64,000 nt of DNA from Muraenolepis orangiensis (lineage: Eukaryota > Chordata > Actinopteri > Gadiformes > Muraenolepididae). Under the pieces are notes generated by a model, which worked only from the letters and a program-made list of their open reading frames with translations, was not told the DNA's origin and ran no database searches. Shown here piece by piece: positions 43,973 through 55,605 of the stretch (positions are counted from its first letter, which is position 1; each line of letters opens with the position of its first letter). The stretch is from positions 21,544,642-21,608,641 of the forward strand of contig CM051018.1 of NCBI GenBank assembly GCA_027704905.1, given 5' to 3'. The position numbers were made by a program, and so were the translations under genes.

Positions 43973-44731
43973 GTTTAATCCTTGGAAACATGTGCAGGCT
44001 TTCCATCACAGGGGCAGAACTGAGATAAGACATTACCTCTGTTTCCACTGACATGGGCGCATCAGCTGTGGCACTGGGCTGTCATCATAGGAGTGCATGT
44101 CTTCCACAATAAATTCTGCCACCAGTCTCCTCACTTCTCTGGCTTCAAGAACCATGGCAGACCGAGAGAAACTTAACTTTTGTTGCTTTGTCTGTCCCGT
44201 ATGTTCGTCCTCTTTTTTCTTTCTCTTCTCCGCAGGTGCATCCCTCTCTTTCAGCTTAGTGTTAGCGTGGCACCGGTCCAGGTGTTTCTTTAAGTTACTG
44301 GTGCTATTTTTTGACGTCGAGAGTTCCCTCGGTGTCGCACACAGGTTGCATTTTACAATGATGTTCTTCTCCTTCTCTTTGAGGAACTGAAAATAATGGG
44401 CGAATGTCCATCGCGCAAACGTAGAGTCCGGCTGCGCCGTGTCTGTTGTCATCATCAGCCTCAACAGGAGAGAAAAAAAAAACAACAGGAAATCGCGCTT
44501 GCTCCCGAGTCCCGGCTTTTTTCTGTTGTCGGGATGTCTCGCGGTGTTGGTGAATTCTTTAAAAAACAACAGCTAAACGGGTTAAAATGCGTTGTAACGC
44601 GCGTTACTTAGATTGTAACGAGTAAAATATTACCGAAAATGTATTAGTAATGCGTTATATTACTGCGTTACAGCAAATAGTAATACATTACTGTAATTGC
44701 GTTACTTTTGTAACGCGTTACCCCAACACTG
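43973..44731 (-). mobile_element. hAT transposon remnant with BED zinc finger (5' end of element)
   Basis: Minus-strand coding from about 44569 includes a BED-finger pattern: WTFAHYFQF, CNLC, then STSNLKKHLDRCH. The right terminus ends CCCCAACACTG at 44731 (minus CAGTGTTGGGG), preceded by many GCGTTAC/GTAACGC subterminal motifs, typical of Ac-like hAT ends. The catalytic part would lie in the gap. The allelic position in the other array copy (58301) lacks it. Confidence 0.75.
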
Positions 44732-44842
44732 GCCAGATGTAACACCACCCTCATATGTGAAAGGAGGGAATTGTAGTTACACTGAAACTAACTCCTTGTC
44801 AACAGCAGTTATTTTATGTTATGTGTGCAGTAAGTGTAATAC

Positions 44843-44880
<38 letters not shown>

Positions 44881-45211
44881 TATCAGCTTTAATAAGGTTA
44901 AAGCTGCTCTAGATCCTGTAAAGCACAGGTTCAAGAGGGTTAAAGTTGCTCAAGATTCAGTGAAGGTTCAAGCTGCTCTAGATCAAGTGAAGGTTAACGC
45001 TACTCCTGTTAAGGTTTAAATCAGCTCTCTGACTTCTTTGCTGCAGCCAGGACTGGACTTCAACTCATTTGGAAAGATCCACCTTCTGTAATTTAGCTCT
45101 TCAGACTTAATAGTAGCACTTAATATAGTAGTAGTAATATTATACTTAGTAGCAGTAATTAGTAGTAGTACTAGTAGTAGCCTCGGGATGTCCTTATATA
45201 TATATATATAT

Positions 45212-45800
45212 CAGTGGTGAAGTGTCAGGGCCTTCAAGGTATTCAGAGAAGACCCTGGAACTCTCAGATGAAACAAAAGAAATCTAATTAATTGTATTAA
45301 TAAATTGTAATACAATTTAATCAAATTTAAATAAAATGAATAAATGAGAATGGTATCTGTGTTGTTATCTGTTATATTACAGTTACGTTGATTTGTTTGT
45401 CTTTCTCGGTCCATGCACGACACATTTCAGTGGTTTTGTGTTGGAAAAACAATGCAACCAATCAGATCTTTTTCTAGGTTGCTGGGAAGAATATCCTTCA
45501 ACCAAAGTATTCCCGATGACTTTGGCCCTTAGACTGAATGAGAGTGTACGTTTGGATTGACAATTTGATCAACCAATCATAAAGTGATTTGTAGCCAATG
45601 GGCGTATTCTTTCAGATTTCCCCACAGCTCAATAGGGAGCTAGAAGGTATACGGCTGGAGCGAGAGGGGATCTAGCGTAGTGCTACGTTGTTTCTACGTA
45701 GGATTTTACGTCAAAATGGCGAAGGCGAAGATGATGGGCTGTTACTTCACTACATGGACACTGCTTTACCAACTATGGTACACTATGGTACACTACACAC
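45212..45800. mobile_element. hAT-derived fragment (left copy)
   Basis: It begins CAGTGGTGAAGTGTCAGGG after a TA tract and is present in both large copies (58770-59343) but absent from the equivalent place at 49950-49985. Part of it (TTACTTCACTACATGGACAC) matches the reverse complement of the hAT terminus at 50800-50860. No matching right terminus was seen, so it is truncated. Confidence 0.5.
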
Positions 45801-45915
45801 TACATTCTGAAATACACCGAAAACATCTGGACTATGGACATGAGGCTAACTTAGTTAGCCTCACGTACTTAGCAGGGCAAATCCATTTGAACAGAAGCTA
45901 TGAAACCAGACCTAC

Positions 45916-45918
45916 CAT
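45916..45918 (-). pseudogene. Orphan galectin exon 1 (putative)
   Basis: ATG followed directly by donor gtaggt on the minus strand, the same as the proposed start exons at 50101-50099 and 59460-59458. Its exons 2-4 would lie left of 44732, where the hAT and gap now are. Confidence 0.4.
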
Positions 45919-46815
45919 GTTGTTTCTTCGTAAAGGCAACCTTGTTTCCTGTGGACTGTAATACCTAAATAGATAAGAGATACTTCTTTTAGAAGTATTG
46001 TCGTAGTTCAGTATTGTTCCTTCCTAGTTTCCCTTTCTCCAGCAAAGGAACAATGACAAACCAGGATGTTGTTTTTTAAGGGGGCTGCCATCTGGGATCT
46101 GCGTGTTATATCCTTAGTATTCACACCTCACTTGTCTGCATACTGGTGATCAACACTAGTTTACCTGTGAAGCCCAGAGTGACAGTTTAGTATTAGTACT
46201 GTACAGTATAGTATTAGTAGTGCTGTACAGTATACACTAGTATAGTATTAGTACTTATATACAGCTTACAGTATATTATTAGGAGTACTATTAAGGTATA
46301 TAGAGTATAGTGTTAGGAGTACTATACAGTTAATCGTATAGTATTAGTACTTCTATACAATGCACAGTATATTATTAGGAGTACTATACAGCATATTGAG
46401 TATAGTGTTAGTAGTACTGTACAATATACAGTATAGTAATAGTACTTCTATACAGCGTACAGTATATTCTTAGGAGTACTATACGCACAACACATAACAC
46501 GTGATTTGGGCTGTGACGTCATGAGAAACATCGCTAAACGTCATGAGATCAATCGATCTATCGCAGCTTCTATAAATAGATTTCCATAAAAACATCAACT
46601 AACATAATACTATATATATATTTACAACTGCGGTCTCCCAGCTGACAGTAGCATGAAGTAAAATAACGTCCGACGCTCAACATCATTATTATTATTATAA
46701 CATTATTTTATTCACAGTAAAGTCAAAAGATACAGAGAGTATGTCGTTATATGATTGTGTATGCTGGCCTACGTCCACATGTGTGGCGTGTGTGTGTCTG
46801 TCTGTCTGTCAGTGT

Positions 46816-49800
46816 TTAGTGGACTTCCAAGGCAGAGAGCTTCAGGTCTCCCTCCACCGCAACGTAGGTGATGACTTTGGTCCCGCTGCGGTTTGGAAAG
46901 AGCACTTCCTGTCCGCCGGGAAGTTCCACTCTGAACTTGTCTCCCATCAGCTTAAACAAAAACTGCAACAACAAAACAAAACGTAAAAACGTATGGAACC
47001 AATCTATGAACATTTATTTCACTTGTGACATTTATATCACCGTTGACCAATAATCTCTCTGTGTGGCGGTCGAGCGGGAAAACTGAGCCGAAGAGCAGAA
47101 CAAACGGTTGACCTGGGGCGGCAGTATAGCTCAGGAAGTTGCTGGTTCGATCCCCGTCTCCTCCTAGCAAAAACCGTCGAGGTGTCCTTGAGCAAGACAC
47201 CCTAAATGCTCCTGACGTGCCGGCTGTCTCCTTGCACGGCTGACTCCGCCGTCGGTGGTTGAATGGTGTGTATGAATGGGTGAATGTGAGGCATGACTTA
47301 TATGGGCCATTCTACCGAATTGGTTCAAAGTCAGGTTGGAAATATTTTGAAATTTTGTATGTTTTATTCCCAAAACTTTGTCCGTATATATATTGCACCA
47401 TATCTAAAGTACACATATCTAGTAAAAGAACCGTACATTTTTATATTGTATTTTAAGACTGTGTTGGAATGTTTTTCCTCTCCCAAAAATTGTCACTACC
47501 GAAACATAGTAATACACTATAGTAAAAAAATATTATATTAACCTGTTAAGATTGTGTCCTTCCCTTCTCTAAAGAGTATTTTTACAAATATTTCTTGAAG
47601 GTTTTCACAATTAAATCAATAAAAATGAAATTTTTACCAAATTTCAAAGTTCAATTTATACAATTCATCAAAATCGAAATGCAATCTTTCTTTGTAAAAT
47701 GCATAATACTGATCATATTGATTCCAGAGTTGATGATTGATGAAATTGAACATACATTAAACCAATCAGTATGATAACATTTTAGTTGATAACTCGATAT
47801 AGTTTATTTTTTACAAAACATCCAGTGTTTCGGTAGTGACTGCACTGTTTCGGTAGTTTTCTTTATTGAAGAGAATGTGTTCCATTCTTAAAGTTACACA
47901 CTGATTTTCAGACTTTAGAACACATTTATTTCAAAATGATGGGATTTAACTACTTACCATTCCATTTTGTCACTACCGAAATGATCATGTCACTACATGA
48001 TCGGTAGTGACAATTCTAGCTAACTTTGAGCGTAACTAAAAAATGCTAGCAAGCACATGGCTAGCATACAGTCTTTGAAGTGGTGTACACACATAAAAAC
48101 ATAATACTTTGCATAAAACCCCAAAAGGTTTACTTAATTGAAGAGAATATGTGTTCGGTAGTGACAATTCTTAAGGTTACACGCCGATTTTCAGATTTTG
48201 GAACAGATTTATATCAAAAGTATGGGATTTAGCTACTTACCATTCAGCCATGAGGGACAGGGATGCAGTGTCACTGCCTGGTCAAAAATGCAGGGGTGTG
48301 GCTAAAAACCAGGCTCAGCCAATGGACTAAAATTCTTGTGTTTCGGTAGTGACATGAAAACTGGGGACATGATTTTTTAATTTAAAAATTAAACCCAAAA
48401 TAAATCTAAATCTTCCAACTTCTCTTTAAACTTAATCATAAAGATCTTTGTAAATACACCATTGAACAAAATCTAAAAAATGTTTTAAGTGTTATTTACA
48501 GAAATTGAAATTTAGATATCAGGGTTTGGGACAACTACTTCCCAATAGAAAGTACCCTATAAATGATGCTTTTGTATATATTTAGCTTATCACTATCTAA
48601 TTTAATGCCTTGGGTTTAAATAGACCATAACATATTCTTAGTAAATATCTATGTCTGAATACTTAATTGTTTTGTTAAATAGTTTTTCTTGTTGTGGGAC
48701 CGCACTTTGAACTAATTCGGTAGTATGCCCCATATAGCGCTTTGGATAAAAGCGCTATATAAATGCAGTCCATTACCATTACCTCGACGTGCTGACCGCG
48801 CCAGAGGCCCTGACAGTTCTGCCGCTGCTCTTCTGCCCAGTAGCCCCCGGCCAGGGAGTTACACACCACCAGGGTGTACCCGCCTCCGGCGCTGCCCGTC
48901 TGGAGCCGAGGGTTGAAGTGGAGCGCCAGGTCCTGCTCCCCGGCACCCAGGTTTATGCTGAACCTGAACGGGCAATAGGGCGAGTGTGAGAGGTTCAAGA
49001 TTCAAGAATTTTTATTTGCCATTTTCAACAAGTACAATGGAATGCTTACTCCCCATTCCCGCCCACAGTATGAAATTCTAGAACACAGTGTAACGGACAC
49101 CAGCAGGTGGCGCTGTGCAGTGGTAATCCTCACTCCCCGATGCCCAAATAGACCTTCTAGGGATGACGCTAGGGCCTATGGCTTTTAGCTCTCACGTTAG
49201 AACGTCCCCTCTCATGCCGGAGGTCGTCAGTTCGAGCCCAGTGCGGGACACTGACTGGTACAACAATACCGTTGATGGATGATATGTACATGTGTTATAT
49301 TGTGCAAAAATGAGACACAGGGGCGGGGAGGAAACCGGTTTATTGCGATCGATGATAGCGAAACAGAGCAGATGGTACATGCTAGTGCTCCTTCTCGAGT
49401 GTGAGTGGTGATGGAGGTGGATGGTGGACCAACCACACACACAGTACACCATTGATGTCCTGTTTTGGGAAGGCGTGAGCACTTAAGAATGTTAAGAATG
49501 TTACCTATTTGCTCCATTTGGTACGAATCCCTTCACTCTCAGCTGATCTCCAACCTGAAGATGCACATTCTTCAGCTTGAGCTCCTGTGAAGCACAATGG
49601 CATGAGATCCTGTGAAGGTTAAAGCTGCTCTAGATCCTGTAAAGCACAGGGTCATGAGGTTAAAGCTGCTCTAGATCCTGTAAAGCACAGGTTCAAGAGG
49701 GTAAAAGTTGCTCAAGATTCAGGTTCAAGCTGCTCTAGATCAAGTGAAGGTTAACGCTACTCCTGTTAAGGTTTAAATCAGCTCTATGACTTCTTTGCTG

Positions 49801-50101
49801 CAGCCAGGACTGGACTTCAACTCATTTGGAAAGATCCACCTTCTGTAATTTAGCTCTTCAGACTTAATAGTAGCACTTAATATAGTAGTAGTAATATTAT
49901 ACTTAGTAGCAGTAATTAGTAGTAGTACTTAGTAGTAGCCTCGGGATGTCCTCATATATCCTGACATTCCATCCTGTAATCCTTACATCCTGAAATACAC
50001 CGAAAACATCTGGACTATGGACATGAGGCTAACTTAGTTAGCCTCACGTACTTAGCAGGGCAAATCCATTTGAACAGAAGCTATGAAACCAGACCTACCA
50101 T
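46816..50101 (-). CDS. Proto-type galectin, copy A (136 residues, intact)
   Basis: Secreted or cytosolic beta-galactoside-binding lectin of the galectin-1/2/congerin type. Exons: 50101-50099 (ATG only), 49584-49505, 48963-48783 and 46962-46816 (TAA), with consistent phases; 411 bp. Exon 2 gives ELKLKNVHLQVGDQLRVKGF. Exon 3 carries the carbohydrate-recognition signature HFNPR, VVCNS, W and EEQR, with all canonical H, N, R, V, N, W, E and R contacts present. Exon 4 is the C-terminal strand block (FLFKL, VLFPNR, ITYVAVEGDLKLSALEVH). One-domain length matches proto-type galectins (about 135). The one-codon start exon is inferred from its position, the consensus donor and galectin gene architecture, and is the least certain part. 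Intron 3 holds a SINE interrupted by a 1.4-kb element. It is flanked by further galectin copies in the same orientation. Confidence 0.85.
47115..48782. mobile_element. tRNA-derived SINE in galectin A intron 3, split by a TIR element
   Basis: The head (47115-47300) has tRNA-like A and B boxes (TATAGCTCAGG, GGTTCGATCC). The tail (48732-48782) is TATAGCGCTTTGGATAAAAG-like, ending in ATTACC repeats. The tail abuts exon 3, so the minus-strand donor (GAG|gtaatgg) lies in SINE tail sequence. Confidence 0.75.
47304..48731. mobile_element. Non-autonomous 1.4-kb TIR element with iterated end motif (copy A)
   Basis: Termini GGGCCATTCTACCGAATTGG and, reverse complement at the right, GGGGCATACTACCGAATTAG; about 28 bp of inverted repeat with three mismatches. 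ATAT flanks both sides (47300-47303, 48732-48735). Internal copies of CGGTAGTGAC in both orientations occur near 47498, 47830, 47855, 47980, 48000, 48157 and 48345. No transposase reading frame. AT-rich interior. Confidence 0.75.
48998..49090 (+). mobile_element. Dispersed repeat (ACAATGGAATGCTTACTCCC family)
   Basis: TTCAAGATTCAAG followed by ACAATGGAATGCTTACTCCC and CCCACAGTATGAAATTCTAG. The same family occurs at 11343-11435, 42030-42080, 63052-63140 and inverted at 18612-18712. Confidence 0.65.
49115..49310 (+). mobile_element. tRNA-like SINE fragment in galectin A intron 2
   Basis: Contains a tRNA-like stretch with a B-box-like CAGTTCGAGCCC near 49229. It is repeated at 63170-63365 in copy B. 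Not a functional tRNA: no clover-leaf ends or CCA-adjacent acceptor pairing are evident. Confidence 0.4.
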
Positions 50102-50640
50102 GTTGTTTCTTCGTAAAGGCAACCTTGTTTCCTGTGGACTGTAATACCAAAATAGATAATATAAGAGATACTTAATATAGAAGTATTGTCGTAGTTCAGT
50201 ATTGTTCCTTCCTAGTTTCCCTTTCTCCCGCAAAGGAACAATGACAAACCAGGATGTTGTTTTTTAAGAGGGCTTCCATTTTGGACTTTGAGAGTCTGTG
50301 TGTCATATCCTTAGTATTCACACCTCACTTTTTATTGCCCGGATACTGGTGATCAACACTAGTTTGCCTGTGAAGCCCAGAGTGACAGTTTAGTATTAGT
50401 ACTGTACAGTATAGTATTAGTAGTGCTGTACAGTATACACTAGTATAGTATTAGTACTTATATACAGCGTACAGTATATTATTAGGAGTACTATTAAGCA
50501 TATAGAGTATAGTATTAGTAGTACTATACAGTTAATCGTATAGTATTAGTACTTCTATACAATGCACAGTATATTATTAGGAGTACTATATAGCATATTG
50601 AGTATAGTGTTAGTAGTACTGTACAATATACAGTATAGTA
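50102..50640. other. Upstream region of galectin A
   Basis: Homologous to 45919-46442 and 59461-59985. It holds irregular TAGTATTAGTACTGTACAG-type repeats and the presumed promoter of copy A. It stops abruptly at 50641, where a hAT terminus begins. Confidence 0.5.
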
Positions 50641-51419
50641 CAGTGGCGAAGCGTGTCTATCACAACTGGACCTTCTGTAGACCACCCCCCCTTCGCAACT
50701 TTTGTTTTTCTAGTCAGACGGACGTCACGGAGTAGTCACTTTATGCGTTTATCTCATTTAGGCAGATAAGATTGTCGCAGCCAATTTACAAGTGTACCAT
50801 AGTTGTAAAGCAGTGTCCATGTAGTGAAGTAACAGACCAACACAGACCACCACACACAGGCTATTGATGAAAGGGACGGTCTAACACGCTTCACGTGAAA
50901 AGGCTTAACGTAACTTAAAGTTCCAAAACAGCGATCAATAATCACCAAATGTCTCTGGCATATGTCTCGTCATTAGCACTTTCACCTGTCACAATATCAA
51001 AACTTAAATACGGAAGTTATGTTACATTAAGTGTTTTTCTCTCATAAAGCTGCGTTTAGACTTTTCCTTGCTGGCTCAATAGAGAGGAAAACACTTAATG
51101 TCACATAACGTCCATAATGGTAGGATTTAAGTTTAGATATTTTGACAGTGCTAATGACAAGACATGCCAGAGAAATTTGGTGATTATTGATCACGGTTTT
51201 GTAACTCTTAGTTACGTTAAGTCTTTTCACGTTAAGCGACGCAAAGAAAAATCAAGTCAAAACTCTCAATTCAAATGCAACAATGCTTAACAAACCCAAG
51301 ACAGCCATTAACTAATCAGTCAACAAGTGTGTGGAAACAAAATGCAACAACCAGCTCAATGAGATGCAACACTGCGACAAAACCAGCAAAGACAAATGAG
51401 TCTCACTCACCAATGATGT

Positions 51420-53650
51420 TCACGTAAAGACTAAATCCATTCTGCTGTCCTTCTGGATGAATTGTTCGACCACCCGGTCATAAAGCTTCTTCTTCTTTCG
51501 TGTATCATCGTCATATGTCCAGCTCAGTGTCACAAAGCCACGCTCTCGTCTCTGGTCCCACTTGGAAGAGGCCAGCCTCTGAAGGAGGTCTGCACAGAGG
51601 ACAGGTGGTGATTATGTGGTCGGCAGTCTGCTCAGGCTCGCCACACTCACATACTGCGCTGTCTGCCAGGCCCCACTCCTTCATGGACGCTTTGAAGCGA
51701 CCAACCCCAGTACAGGGTCAGCAGGGTCCAATGCCGGCGTGGTAGATGTTCTCCTTTGACTCCATCTCCCGGATCTTGGATGTGATGGTGCAGACGTGTG
51801 GGCTCAGCCGACTCCCATTCCTGCTTCCAGGAAGTTGCTAGCCATGCCCTTGTAGACAGGTCCTCAGGGATGGAACCAAGCATCTCTTGTGCTGTCCTGT
51901 TGTAGGGGTGACGGGACTTGAGTCTGCTTGGGGGCGCTGCCTTTGTTGTTGTTTCGTGCAGGATATGCCAGTCATGTTCTTGGGCTTTCCTTGCAAGTGC
52001 GAGGATAGCGGCCTCTCGTCGGAGACCGGCCGGGGCAATTCCCGCTAGGACTGGCAGGTAGGACACGGGGGTGGGCTTCAGGCAACCGGTTATGATCCGA
52101 AGGGCATTGTTGATGATAGGATCAACCTTCTTCACATGTGGGCTTCTACTCCAGACTGGGGCGCAGTATTCGGCAGCAGAGAACACCAGGGCTTGTGTGG
52201 AGATTCTTAGTGTCCTGGCGGAGGCACCCCAGGTTGTGCCAGCAAGGCGGCGGATAAGCGAGACCCTTGCTGTCACTTTGGCTCTCACTTCCTCAAGGTG
52301 CTGTTTGTAGGACAGTGTCCTGTCCAGCCGAACACCGAGGTACTTGGGGGCTAGTTGGTGCTCCAGACGCTTGTTGTCGACGGACACCGACAGTTCCCTT
52401 TTGGCCTCTCTGTTGCACAGGTGGTATGCGGCCGACACAGTCTTCCCAGTACTGAGCTGCAGACGCCACTTGCGCAGGTAGGCAGCCAAGATGCCCATGT
52501 CCTGGTTGAGACCCTGTTCCACCGCTGACCATGTTGTTCGACGCAGCATGATGGCCAGATCATCCGCGTAACCATATTGTCTGGATGTTGTCTCCGGGAG
52601 GTCGTGGATGTAAATATTAAACAGCAGTGGTGAGAGGACAGACCCCTGTGGCACCCCGTTTCTCAATCTCCTCAGTCTGCTTCGCTGGCCATCGCTGGTT
52701 CGGAGGATGAAGCTGCGGTTGGACAGCATCTCCATTATGAACTTCACCATATGCCTGTCTGGGATAGTCCTCAGCAGCTTCAGGTGAAGTCCACGGTGCC
52801 AGACGGTGTCATATGCGGCTGTTAGGTCAAGCAACACAACCCCAACTTTCTCTTTGGCCTGAAAGCTGTCCTCGATGTCCTGGGTGAGCAGGGTTACCTG
52901 ATCTACTGTTGACCTGCCCCGCCGGAAACCAGCCTGTGGGTCCACTACTGGCTCTATGCGGCTGAGGATCATCCTCTCCAGTATCTTGAATGGGACGCAG
53001 AGCAGCGAGATGGGTCTGTAGGCCTTAGGGTCTTCCGCAGTTTTGCCTGGTTTCAGCAGGGCGATAACAGCAGCACGGCGCCAGGTCTTCGGCAGTTTGG
53101 ACCTCTGGAAGCAGGATGAGAAAAAGAGCACAGCCAGGCAGATGTTGTCTCACTCTGGTGGGTCACGAACTCTGGGTGGATGTTGTCATGCCCCGGGGAC
53201 TTGCCTTGCCTAAGGTTGCCGATGGCCGCCCTAAGTTCAGCTGTTGTAAACTGTCCGGACATGTCAACATCGACACTGGGTGCCCTAGAGAGGGAAGATA
53301 CCTCGCACAGTGTAGAGCGGGCGAAGTTCTTATCTGAACCTTGGAATTGGCTGTTCTTCAGGAGCTGGGCTGCAATGGCATCTGCTGTCACAGGGCACTT
53401 GGGGGGTGTTGTTTTCCTGCCAGTGAGCTGGTTGATGGTCTGCCACGCCTTACGGCTGGAATGGGTGAAATCGATTGACTCAACGGTTTCAGTCCATCTG
53501 GCCCTTCGGGTGGCGTCCAGCTTGTGGAGTAGTGCCGTTGCAGTCGCTTCCACATCCTCCCTTGAGCCAGCCTGCTGATGTTCACGCAGGAGGTGGTTGC
53601 ACTCTTCGTCCCAGCCCGGGATGTAGATAAAGCTGATCGCTTTCCACGTC
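51420..53650 (-). mobile_element. 5'-truncated non-LTR retrotransposon with reverse transcriptase (frameshifted)
   Basis: Two minus-strand frames: about 53640-53150 (pre-RT linker, CPVTADAIAAQLL, GKSPGHDNIHPEFV) and 53131-51647 (reverse transcriptase: YRPISLLCVPFKILERMI, AGFRRGRSTVDQ, VVLLDLTAAYDTVWHRGL, NGVPQGSVLSPLLFNIYI and catalytic YGYADD). A frameshift separates them near 53140. A C-terminal cysteine/histidine block (CECGEPEQTADH, TCPLC), typical of Jockey/I-like elements, continues to about 51560 after another shift. No endonuclease domain is present, consistent with 5' truncation on insertion. Left boundary is approximate. Confidence 0.8.
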
Positions 53651-55605
53651 CAAAATAAGTTGCCTTTCAATAGCAATAGACGCTAATGCAGTGAGTCGGG
53701 ATTGTCCGGTTCTGTTCCTCTCATAAGTTTTTATCCGTTTGAGGGCGGAAAATGTCCTTTCCACAGATGCAGTGGTGACGGGCATGGTTACAACTAAACA
53801 GATCAGGGCATATAGCTGATGCATGATGTCACAAAGTCCTTTGCGTTGAAAAAAGCAAAGGAGGTCAGATGGGTTCTTTCCCTGAAAATCTGTCATACAA
53901 TACATCACAGACAGTTCTGTTTTCAGCCGAGGCAAGTCAAAGTGCGGCCCGTAGCTATCTGTGAGGCTTGAGAAGGCAGTTTCAGGGAATTTACTCCGAA
54001 AGCTGGTGAACTGTTGAGGCTCCAGAAGAGAAAGGAATGAAAGTTTCTCGTGATCTTTGAACCGATTTTGCACTTGATTTAAAATGTTCTCAATAATGCC
54101 ATCGTGCAGCTTCTTGTAGTGTGAGCGAGAATCTCCGTGGGTTCACGCCGGTGTTCTGCACAGTCTCATCATATATTTGATCAAAACAATCCCTCTGCCC
54201 TTCAATGCAAATGCAAAACTCCTCCACCCTGGTCAAACAAAACTGCATGTCAAATGACTTATTCTGTAAGATGTCGAAGAGCACATCTGCATGCGCAAAT
54301 ATTTCGTTAAAAGTTGAAAGAAAAAAGCCAAATTCAAAGTTGCCCAGGTTTGATAGGTAGCCATCAGCACTGAGTATGGCAGCATCATCAAATTCCTCGT
54401 GGTGGTCAACTATGTAATCAAACAGATCCTTAAGAGCATCCTTCTTTTCAAAAACTGTGCACACCAATCTTGATGCTAAATTACACCTGGTTGGTGCCAC
54501 TCTTGGCAGTCGCTTCTGACATATTTCATCAAGCAGCCGCGTTCGTTTTGGCGATTTAGGAAAGAACGCAGCCAGGCCAGAAAGGTGAGAAGAAAATTCT
54601 ACATTCTTTAATTTTATCTACACCTTGAGATACAACCAAATTAAGGGCATGTGCATAACAGTGTATGAAAAGTGACTGTGGGATTTTTTTCCTTGACCTT
54701 GGCTTGGACTCCGTTCAGCCCCGAAGCCATAACGGCAGCACCGTCATAACACTGGGCTACAAGTTTGTCCATGCATCCGTGTTCCTCCAAGAACCCAAGG
54801 GCCAGGGCTGCTACATCCTCTGTTTCTTCCCTGTCACATCCTCAAATTTGACGAACCTCTCTTTTATGCCACTGTCTGTTACAAACCGAAGAACAAACGA
54901 TAACTGTGCAGCATTGCTGACATCTGATGTTTCATCCAGCATTAAAGCTACAAAGGGGGCTTTACTGATTTCCTCTTTGATGATCTCACCCATCACTTCG
55001 GCAACAGCCCTTATCAAGTCGTTCTGTATTTGACTCGAGGTTCCAATGAACACTTTAGAAGTGGACAAATGGTAGTGCAAGTCTGGATCATACTTTGCTA
55101 AAAATGTTAGCAGCTCCAGGTAATTACCACGATTGGCTGATTCTCTGCTCTCATCATGGCCTCTGAAAGGTAACTCCTGTTTCCCAAGGAAAATCACACA
55201 GTGGATCAGACGTTTCAAAATCTCCCGATTTTTTTTCACCTTTTCGTTGTTTCGTTTCATGGTCGTTTCGCTCCGTCTCTGTTCGTCCAGCTGTAGATCA
55301 ATCCTTGTGTCTCCAAAGGTCTTCATGGTGACCGTTGCCTTAAGATGTCCTGCTGTGTTTTGTTGTTTTTGTGCAGCCTTGGTTAAACAGCTAAGATTAT
55401 CATAGCCTTTCCAATTCCTTGCTCTCTTGTCGGTCCCAAATAGCAAGCACTCCCAGCAGTAAAGCCTCTTGTGGCTAGTAGAGCCCGTTAGCCACGGGTA
55501 TCTTTCCCAGTTGCTAGCCTGAAAATAGTGAACATAGCCTGCTTTAACTACTTGATTCAGCTCAAGATTGTCAGGCGTTGGACGGCCTTTTTTAATAATG
55601 TCCAT
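53650..55605 (-). pseudogene. hAT transposase, ZMYM1-like, broken
   Basis: N-terminal block (55605-54811) carries a TTF-type finger (YCWECLLFG) and a DUF4371-like core (GKQELPFRGHDE, LMLDETSDVSNAAQLSFVLR). A middle block (54500-54090) and a C-terminal dimerisation block (54073 to about 53650; MPVTTASVERTFSALKRIKT, the hAT ASVERTFS signature) follow. The blocks are in different frames (breaks near 54810-54500 and 54090), and the C-terminus runs into retrotransposon sequence near 53645. Confidence 0.8.

Larger units (their letters stand above)
44732..49937. repeat. Galectin segmental duplication, left copy
   Basis: Nearly identical to 58301-64000, starting GCCAGATGTAACACCACC. The right copy is longer mainly because of a 514-bp insertion (59986-60499). 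Exon 4 of the galectin is identical over 147 bp. Copy offset at exon 4 is 14,064 bp. Confidence 0.92.

Noticed and set aside
45680..45961. 93-residue frame, nearly identical at 59222-59503
   Set aside because: Overlaps a hAT-derived fragment and galectin 5' sequence; preserved only through recent duplication.
47115..47200. Possible tRNA gene (A and B boxes)
   Set aside because: Continues into a SINE body and tail; no clover-leaf. The same holds for 18540-18610, 26095-26160 and 49180-49245.
46952..47200. 82-residue minus frame beside galectin exon 4, repeated at 61016-61264
   Set aside because: Spans intron and SINE sequence; no coding features.
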